Source of the DNA: Dunaliella salina
Taxonomy: Eukaryota > Chlorophyta > Chlorophyceae > Chlamydomonadales > Dunaliellaceae
DNA: 12,785 bases
NCBI GenBank assembly: GCA_002284615.2
Contig: MU069708.1
Coordinates: 148,967-161,751 of the forward strand
Direction: 5' to 3'
This document shows, piece by piece, positions 7,455 to 12,785 of the stretch (positions within the stretch are counted from its first letter, which is position 1; every line of letters starts with the position of its first letter). The notes beneath the pieces were generated by a model, which had not been told where the DNA came from, searched no databases, and saw only the letters and a program-made list of their open reading frames with translations. A program made the position numbers and the translations under genes.

Positions 7455-8150
7455 CGATGTGTTGTATTACCCGGATTTCCTGGCAACATGAGTACAGCTC
7501 TGGAGACATAGCAATATGTTCTGTCCTAGTGGCATTTGGAGTAGCCGCAGCATTGTAGCCGAAGTAAGTGGGCTGGCCAATGTCCCCTTTACCTCGTCCA
7601 GTAGTAAGTATCAGAGGCGTGGAAACTGCAATGTCCAACAAGCATTCCCCTGCTGTATTCATGCGAGAGTTGTGATGTTGGCCCGCGCGGGTCTCTTTGA
7701 GCCGCGGGAAAGACTCTAGCAAAAAAGAAAAAGGCTCAACAAAAGGGTCTGGATGCTGGTCAAGGTGTGCATTGAAATCTCCCATCAAGAATAAGTGGGA
7801 GCAGTTAGCCTGGGCCTTAGAAATCTCCAGATGCAAGTCAGAAAACATCTGCCCAATGTGAATTCCGCTCCTTGTGCTAGATTGTGGATTAATATAAATT
7901 GCTCCCAAAATCACCTGGCCCCCTACTCCAAAGGCAGAGCCGCAGACAAAATTGCAACACCCTGCCCTCTCCGTCCTTCAAAATCCACAGTGTTGTGAAA
8001 ACATTTACTGTGTGTGTCAAGATGAACAGTCAAGGGTGTAAGGTCACTGACTCGCGTCTCAAACAGTACAGTTATGTGGTTCTGTCTCACATGAGTCACC
8101 AGTTGGTCAAGTTTGTCAAGATTGGTAGAGGATAATCCGTCGCAGTTTTA
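7438..8150 (-). pseudogene. LINE endonuclease domain (AP-endonuclease-like), frameshifted
   Basis: This domain nicks the target DNA to start reverse transcription. Visible motifs: NCDGL at about 8147-8133, just after an in-frame TAA (8148-8150) where the family has a hydrophobic residue in the first strand; FETRV at about 8063-8049, with the metal-binding Glu; MGDFNAH at about 7785-7765, with the catalytic Asp and Asn; and TEHIAMSP near 7550, where many relatives have S-R-I-D-H. The final DHRPL motif with the catalytic His lies in the next frame, at about 7446-7432. A frameshift near 7960 joins GQGVAILS to CGSAFGVGGQVILG. Most catalytic residues are kept, so the decay is recent or partly due to assembly error. 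Confidence 0.85.
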
Positions 8151-8324
8151 AGACAGAAAATTGAATCCTAAAGAAGATGCAAATGCTTTGGTGTCGCAGG
8201 TGAACACAAAGAAGCCATCAGTCGAAGTGCATGAAAGCTGAAACGGAATGGAGCAGTACTGAAAGCTGAAAAAGAAACTAGAGACTACATAGGCAGTGAA
8301 AACACTCCCCACTAAAAGCTAAAT

Positions 8325-8410
8325 TAGGCCAACATTGCTGTATCATTTACATGAGCAGCTGAGCGGAAACATAGAGACCTAACCAGACCGATCCAAGGAG
8401 GAAACGAAAG
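8325..8410 (-). repeat. LINE 3'-end copy 5, abutting the LINE 5' end
   Basis: CATTGCTGTATCATTTACAT, GAGCAGCTGAGCGGAAACAT and TAACCAGACCGATCC match the LINE 3' end, with homology running on to AACGAAAG near 8410. On the minus strand its 3' end falls directly at the 5' end of the LINE, in the same orientation, giving a head-to-tail arrangement. It has no clear short-repeat tail. Confidence 0.75.
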
Positions 8411-8730
8411 ATAGATAAGGTTCCATTGCTATATCTGCCTACAAGGGCAGCTGAACGGAAACCCAGAGGCTTGTAACCAGACCAGTCTCAAAAAGAAAGC
8501 AGTGCGCAAGTTTGTGTACAAATGTCAACTGAATGTGGAAAGAAGGCTGTGTACAAATGTCAATTGAATGTGGAAAGAAGGCTGAGTTTTGAAGTGTCAA
8601 TAGCTGAAAGAAACATGCGCAGTCACTTTGTATAAATGAGAGTGTGCTGAAAGTCCAACACAGCATTTCAGGCAAGCAGACACGAACTTGGCTATGCTTA
8701 GAATTCAGTTTGGTTTATGAAGTCGTTTCC
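8411..8730 (-). mobile_element. 5'-truncated LINE copy (3' UTR plus last codons)
   Basis: From the tail GATAGATAAGG (8411-8421) through CTGCCTACAAGGGCAGCTGA and TTGTAACCAGACCAGTC (to 8487), then to 8653-8727, which is a diverged copy of 4603-4680, the end of the LINE reading frame (CATGAAGTC-like, AACTTGGCTA-like stretches). The reading frame has stops, so it is dead. Between core and coding end it is about 110-130 bp longer than the LINE at 4498, partly because of an internal 35-bp tandem duplication (8513-8547 and 8548-8582). 5' truncation is normal for LINE insertion. Confidence 0.8.
8513..8582. repeat. 35-bp tandem duplication inside the truncated LINE copy
   Basis: TGTGTACAAATGTCAACTGA (start of the first unit) and TGTGTACAAATGTCAATTGA (start of the second) differ by one base, and both units end GTGGAAAGAAGGC. 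The near identity suggests a recent duplication. Confidence 0.93.
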
Positions 8731-8763
8731 TACTGGTCCTTCCAACCCTCTCTTTACCTGTAG

Positions 8764-8856
8764 GAGTGGGCCACCTTCATGCGCAGCTTGAAGGCAGTGA
8801 CCAGGACCCCAGTGGCAGGACTGATATGCTGCAGTTTTTGTCTCAGCGCCCGATGA
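8764..8856 (+). CDS. Candidate exon or exon remnant, unassigned
   Basis: A pyrimidine-rich run ending CTTTACCTGTAG at 8763 is a good splice acceptor. The frame then reads EWATFMRSLKAVTRTPVAGL for 20 residues, plausible amphipathic coding sequence, then a Cys-rich tail and TGA at 8854-8856. A second frame stays open to 8975 (HLFHSSWLGLAASLLMW). There is a faint resemblance to the FLRSLK-type stretch of the Elongator subunit ELP4, with the downstream part in another frame, but it is too weak to name the gene. It could be a host exon, a pseudogene piece or chance. Confidence 0.22.
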   Translation, partial: EWATFMRSLKAVTRTPVAGLICCSFCLSAR

Positions 8857-8963
8857 GCGCTTGTGCACCTACTTCACACCTCTTTCATTCATCATGGTTG
8901 GGCTTGGCTGCCAGCTTGCTCATGTGGACGGGCCTTCATGTTTTAGCCACCCAACCAGCGGTC

Positions 8964-9006
8964 CTGCAGAAATAACTGGTCTTCCAGAGTTAGGTTATTT
9001 CTGCAG
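8964..9006. repeat. Perfect 13-bp inverted repeat
   Basis: CTGCAGAAATAAC (8964-8976) and GTTATTTCTGCAG (8994-9006), separated by 17 bases that contain a smaller CTGG/CCAG pair. It can form a stable hairpin or cruciform. The right arm begins a short direct-repeat cluster (8994-9075) of TTATTTGC and TTTTGACTGATGGCTT variants. Confidence 0.9.
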
Positions 9007-9075
9007 TTTTGACTGATTATTTGCGTTTTGACTGATGGCTTGACTGGTTATTTGCATTTTGACTAATGGCTTCTC

Positions 9076-10550
9076 TCTTTTTTTTTTGGTTTAACGTGAG
9101 CTACTAGGAGAAAAACTGGTGCAGGAATGGCCCCGGAAGTTGGCGTGGTGGAGACGGTCATCAGGGTGGAGTGAACTTCAGCTTCGGTTAGTGTCTTTAG
9201 CCCATTTGTAATGGGACATCGCAATGTCCCTACGATGAGCAAGTGTAACCTCAAACAAAAAAACAAAAATTCAGTCTGCGTGCTCACCTTCAGTGACGGC
9301 TGGTCCCTCTGCAAGAGGAAGGGTCATGTTGAGATGTAGGAATGCTCTCTCTGAGGAAAGAAGAGAAAAAGTGCAAAGCAAAAGTCCATGCTGGACACAA
9401 CCAGCGTGCATTAAGGAAAGACCCAACAGTCAGCGCTGGCACTAACAGTGATTTCCTCCCACTCACAGATGTTTGCTATAAGCAGCCTGGCTAACATGGG
9501 TCTGGCGGTTTGTCGACTATCTGTCCAGTTGTGCGCCTCACTTTGCTGTATGCAGCCCGCCCTGTAGTTCCCACCCCCCCCAAGCCCCCCTGTTGCTTGG
9601 GTTGCTAAATGGAATGGCATGTTTGGTGTTGTGGATTTTTGCTGAGGCCTTGACAGCATGATAGTGAAGTTTGGTTAAAGTTTTGTGGGCTTGTCTTATG
9701 TTAGGCCAAATTTGCAGAGGGGATCCATTGTGAGTGGGTTGAGTTAGTTCCTACAACTCCACTGAGTATGGTATGTCATGTTGCTCTGTTATTGCGGTGT
9801 CAGCCCCGAAGCATTTTTGTGTGCAGGCTCTATGGTGTGTTTGTGCTGATTTTGCGCGGTGTGGAGAGTTTGTTCGGGTTTGGTGTCAGAACAAAATGTG
9901 AGCTCAATGAGGTGGATATCTCTGTCTCTGGGATTCATATCTTTCGGTTGATGTGTAGTGTCTCTGCCTTAGGGGCAGAACTACTAGTATAGCATTATGC
10001 TGTCAGGGCAATCGATTGGTGTACTAGTATTTGGTGGATGTCCAGATGGGAACATCCAATGTGGAATGTTTTGTTGGACACTCTTTGAAATTTACATCTC
10101 CAGCCTGCATTGTTGCGAGGGGTGACAATTGTGCCTGCACGTGTCCCTCTGGTGTCATAACTTGTGACTCATAAGTGCATGCAGCTTGAGTGGTAAATGC
10201 AAGAATAAATATTTGATTGTTCATCAGTATTTTAATCGGATCCCGGCACCATGAGATCCACTCTTTGTAGCCAGATTTCACACTTGTCTGTGGAAATGAT
10301 GTCTGCCTGGGGGTTGGTAGGTTGTAGGTTGAAGTATGCCTTGTTGTGCAAGGGGTGAGGCTGTATGGGGTCGTTCCCAGCTGTGGACATCTGCTTTGGA
10401 ATCTGGATTTTCAAGGAGCTTAGCAGCAGGTTCCCTCATCGGATGCCAGGTAACTTACAAGATCTACGGTTTTTCTGCTGTCCTGGTCCTCTCTTTTTTT
10501 TGAGAGTCTGTAAGGTCAGCGCGGTATAATTTTGCCCTGGAGCATCCTGA
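9076..10550. other. Long stretch without a supported gene
   Basis: Only short open frames on both strands, none with recognisable domains. Minus-strand frames at 10414-10232 and 10281-10024 look faintly protein-like (EWISWCRDPIKILMNN) and could be two frames of an old decayed element, but nothing confirms it. A C-rich tract at 9570-9590 is listed separately. Intron or intergenic DNA is most likely. Confidence 0.45.
9570..9590 (-). other. G-quadruplex-capable tract
   Basis: On the minus strand: six G, CTT, eight G, T, three G. The eight-G run can be split into two triplets, giving the four G-runs needed for a quadruplex. Seen directly; folding is not shown. Confidence 0.5.
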
Positions 10551-10614
10551 CGCCAGCTCCTTTGGGAGCACCTGTCAGGGAACACTGGGCGCCATGCGGT
10601 GTTTATAAACACAG

Positions 10615-11063
10615 ACCCCAAGCCCAACAAATCCTGGATGCGTGGGACCCTCTCCTCTGTGCCGTCAGAGACGCAGCGCCGCGTTAATCAATTTCTGGAT
10701 GTGGCAGTTCGCGAACAGAGAAAGCAATGGAAGCCCCTGCTTGCCCACTCCCAGCCTTGCATGGCAAATCTTCAGCAGTGTTCTGCTCAGCCGCCCTGCG
10801 AGATGGCCCCTGTCATGATTCCGTCGTTTATCATGGAGCTGGGCCAATGGGAGGTCTTCAAGCAGCACTGCGAGGTGGAAGACATTCAGGTGACGCTCTG
10901 CAGGCGCTCCGCTGCCAATTACGTCTCTGAGGAAAAGCAGCAGAAGTACGCAGTGGAGCTGGTGTCATTCCAAGTCTATGAGGGGGTGCTGCCTCATACA
11001 CCCACGCCCAGGCAGAGGGAGTGTGATGTGGCCAGGAATCTGAAACAGGGAGCAAATACATGA
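10615..11063 (+). CDS. Probable terminal exon of an unidentified host gene
   Basis: Open frame from 10551 to the TGA at 11061-11063, with no ATG before the conserved-looking part, so I place the exon start after the acceptor-like TTTATAAACACAG at 10614; the first residues are then D/P-K-P-N-K-S-W. About 149 residues: a basic helical stretch (RRVNQFLDVAVREQRKQWKP), a Cys/Pro linker, then PSFIMELGQWEVFKQHCEVE, DIQVTLCRRSAANYVSEEKQ and QKYAVELVSFQVYEG, with predicted mixed helix and strand and many third-position G/C codons between 10720 and 10980. The tail after EGVLP is low complexity. TGTAA, the green-algal polyadenylation motif, lies at 11096-11100, 33 bases past the stop. I do not recognise the family. 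An ORF antisense to it is a shadow. Alternative: a domesticated or transposon-derived fragment. Confidence 0.5.
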
Positions 11064-11095
11064 CTGAGGTGTGTGCCTGGCTAGCTAGCTGCTGT

Positions 11096-11100
11096 TGTAA
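11096..11100 (+). terminator. TGTAA polyadenylation-signal candidate
   Basis: TGTAA, 33 bases after the stop of the exon ending at 11063. TGTAA is the usual signal in chlorophyte algae. Five bases occur often by chance, so the support comes from position only. Confidence 0.3.
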
Positions 11101-12272
11101 GGAGGAGTGCATACAGAGAGACTCCAAACATACTTCCATGTCTCCTCCCCTACTTCCTTGTTTTACTGCTCCCTCTGTGGACACATAACACAAACGCTTT
11201 CCTTCTGGACTTCATCTTGTCTTCTTGACATTACATCAGTTTATCAGTCTTTTAGAGTTGCCTGTGTTTGTGCTCAACATAGGACTTCACGCCGAGCAGC
11301 CAACCTTATGGCTGAAGGCTTAGATCCCATTATAGCTTGTAAGGTCAGCGCATGAAGGACAGTCCCAAGTGGACATCTGGTCTGCGTGGATGCGCTGTGA
11401 TAGGCCCGGGTGACAGAGGATGTGACAAAGTCAGCATCTCCCGTGAAATGTGCTCTGGCATGTGTCATGTTGTGGCATGTCTGTAAAACTATGCTCTTCA
11501 TATGTATGTTCCATGCTTGTGGGAGACCAGCAGATTTGGCAGGTATTAAGTTTGTTTTGGCTTGGGGAAGAGCTCAAGGTGGGCTACCTAAGGTTTGTTT
11601 TCTGTAGAATTGGCAGAGCCCATGTTTTTGATGATCATTGGTTCCTATTTAACCTGCCAGTCAAACAGGTTGTGAGTATGCGGACGAGGCATCTGAAAAG
11701 ACAAGCTGAGGATGATAACTTTGATTTGAAAGTCGCACTTGAAGATGGTGTGTATGGCTGAAGGACCCTGGAGCTGTGTATGCCTCTTTGAATGATCCCT
11801 CAACTTTTCTGCATTGATGATTGTGTTCACACCGGGTGAATTGAAATTTTTGACCTCAGTAAGACAAGCAAGGAATCTCGTGGAGTTGTGTTTATGCCTT
11901 TTTGTGGTCTGTGTTTCTGGAGTATGTTCAATGTGGTACGATTCTTTTGTCTGAGATCTGGTGCTTGTTTGGCGTGGCTTCAGTGCTTGCAAAAGTGTGG
12001 TCAATAATGGTTTGACAGAGATCATCATGATTGCAGTTTGCAAGAGGAGCCATCTTATCAGTATCAATAATGTGCTTCTTCCTTATGTTGGTGTGATGGT
12101 AGGAATTCAGAGTGTTGGCATGAGATGTGTGTAACTGTTGGAGGACAGAAAAGGACAGAAAAGGAATTTGAAAAGCCAGCTTCCATGAGAGGGTGTCTGA
12201 TGCAAGCAATCAGTTTTTACCAAGTGTGTGGGCTTATGGTGCTCACCCGGAGGTCACACTATTTTGCATCAA

Positions 12273-12273
<1 letters not shown>
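11101..12273. other. No supported gene; possible old decayed frame on minus strand
   Basis: Two overlapping minus-strand frames at 12209-11928 and 12067-11645 could be one frame broken near 11930 (ISDKRIVPH in one, YHIEHTPETQTTKRH in the other), but there is no domain and the composition is His/Thr-rich, so I do not call a gene. A 10-bp direct repeat GGACAGAAAA occurs at 12143-12152 and 12153-12162. Confidence 0.35.

Positions 12274-12349
<76 letters not shown>
12274..12349. repeat. (CA)n microsatellite, about 38 units
   Basis: Pure CA repeat, then AAATTTTGCC. The complementary (GT)n lies at 2922-3017. Open frames through it are artefacts. Confidence 0.98.
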
Positions 12350-12353
<4 letters not shown>

Positions 12354-12785
12354 TTTGCCTCGGAAAAGCTGGGCAACGTGCTTGATTTTAATTTTGTCCC
12401 AAAGGGGCTGCCCGATGTGCTTGGTTTTAAGGAACAGTGAGGGCAGATTGGTTTATAAAATGTGCACAAAACGGGAGGCTGACAGCCAGGTAATTCTCCC
12501 CAAAAAACTGCTAACCATCGCGCTTTTCAGGCCCGAAAATAAAGCAGGCATTGCTGAGAGGGAAGGACAGTAAATGGCCACCTAGGAAAGGGGGGGTCCA
12601 GCCGAGAGGACAACTGTTAGCAGTTTGGCTGCAGAAGAAAAGAAAAGAAGTTTATGCAAGCCATGTGCAGGGGAAGGCCCCCTGACGAGCAAGCTAGCAG
12701 GGGCGCCACCAAAAGACCATCAAGAACTACTTTGGACAGCTAACCTACTAGCCAGAAAAGAAAATAGTACAGTAGACAGGGAACT
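12350..12785. other. No gene seen; 11-bp inverted repeat at 12505-12626
   Basis: AAACTGCTAAC (12505-12515) and GTTAGCAGTTT (12616-12626) form a perfect inverted repeat enclosing 100 bases. There is no visible target duplication, so a small inverted-repeat element is possible but not shown. The final 150 bases are purine-rich with no open frame of note. Confidence 0.4.

Larger units (their letters stand above)
4498..8324 (-). mobile_element. LINE (non-LTR) retrotransposon, near full length, degraded
   Basis: Read on the minus strand, parts occur in LINE order: apurinic-type endonuclease (about 8150-7438), linker (7454-7128), reverse transcriptase (7128-5084), C-terminal CCHC knuckle region (5078-4608), a 3' UTR of about 110 bp with a stem-loop, and a (TTACC)n tail at about 4500-4510. 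The order and the EN-RT-knuckle plan fit an L1-like clade. No separate ORF1 was recognised; an open stretch of about 58 codons (8312-8151) precedes the endonuclease. At least four frameshifts (about 7960, 7445, 7128, 5090) and a TAA at 8148-8150 break it, so this copy is probably inactive, though N bases at 6735, 6800 and 7253-7254 warn that some lesions could be sequencing errors. The 5' end near 8324 is set by the 3' tail of another LINE fragment; the exact target duplication was not found. Confidence 0.93.

Noticed and set aside
8148..8150. In-frame TAA read as a sense codon (alternative genetic code, as in some ulvophycean algae)
   Set aside because: One stop at a position where relatives have a hydrophobic residue, in an element with several frameshifts, is better explained by decay. 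The reverse transcriptase has no in-frame TAA or TAG over 650 codons.
10024..10414. Two minus-strand frames with a protein-like stretch (EWISWCRDPIKILMNN)
   Set aside because: They overlap in different frames with stops on either side and no family match; too weak for a pseudogene call.
11645..12209. Two overlapping minus-strand frames that could be a broken gene
   Set aside because: They could be joined by one shift near 11930, but no motif, no codon signal and no related sequence in the window support a gene.
1..12785. CRISPR array, bacterial defence island, prophage or tRNA genes
   Set aside because: The tandem repeats have no spacer pattern, no bacterial operon or ribosome-binding organisation is seen, and no cloverleaf with proper A and B boxes was found.

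Overview
The window looks like a repeat-rich, gene-poor stretch of a eukaryotic nuclear genome. I favour a green alga (Chlorophyta, chlamydomonadalean; a Dunaliella-like genome would fit). The reasons are long (GT)n and (CA)n tracts, splice-acceptor-like motifs before short GC3-rich open stretches, TGTAA motifs (the usual green-algal polyadenylation signal) after the one good exon candidate and at the 3' end of the retroelement, and a LINE plus a PIF/Harbinger transposon. No rRNA, tRNA, CRISPR array or bacterial-style operon was seen. The organism call is inference. Single N bases at 2940, 6735 and 6800 and the NN at 7253-7254 show this is a draft assembly.

Layout. From 1 to 1462 lies an internally deleted PIF/Harbinger element: its left terminal inverted repeat is cut by the window edge, its right end is complete, and a TTA target duplication follows. 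Inside, a rightward N-terminal gene fragment and a leftward transposase fragment converge on a probable deletion scar near 470. From 1468 to about 2130 there are three different tandem repeats (37-bp unit, a 163-bp duplication, 76-bp unit). A 99-bp in-frame duplication (2610-2806) and a (GT)48 tract (2922-3017) follow.

From about 4498 to 8324, on the minus strand, is a nearly full-length but broken LINE: N-terminal endonuclease, linker, reverse transcriptase, C-terminal CCHC knuckle and a short 3' UTR. At least four frameshifts and one stop separate the parts. Its 3' UTR ends in a stem-loop whose last arm contains TGTAA, followed by a (TTACC)n tail. Seven recognisable copies of this 3' end (the LINE's own and six others) lie between 2137 and 8487, all in the same orientation; two of them (8325-8410 and 8411-8730) stand head to tail against the LINE's 5' end.

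From 8731 to 12785 there is mostly featureless DNA with a 13-bp perfect inverted repeat (8964-9006), a G-quadruplex-capable C/G tract (9570-9590), a (CA)38 tract (12274-12349) and one convincing host coding exon of unknown function (about 10615-11063, plus strand) followed by TGTAA. It may be the terminal exon of a plus-strand host gene with long, transposon-filled introns; weaker exon candidates lie at 4343-4450 and 8764-8856. The most interesting signals are the same-orientation LINE 3'-end family with its stem-loop, the deletion architecture of the Harbinger element, and the unassigned exon.
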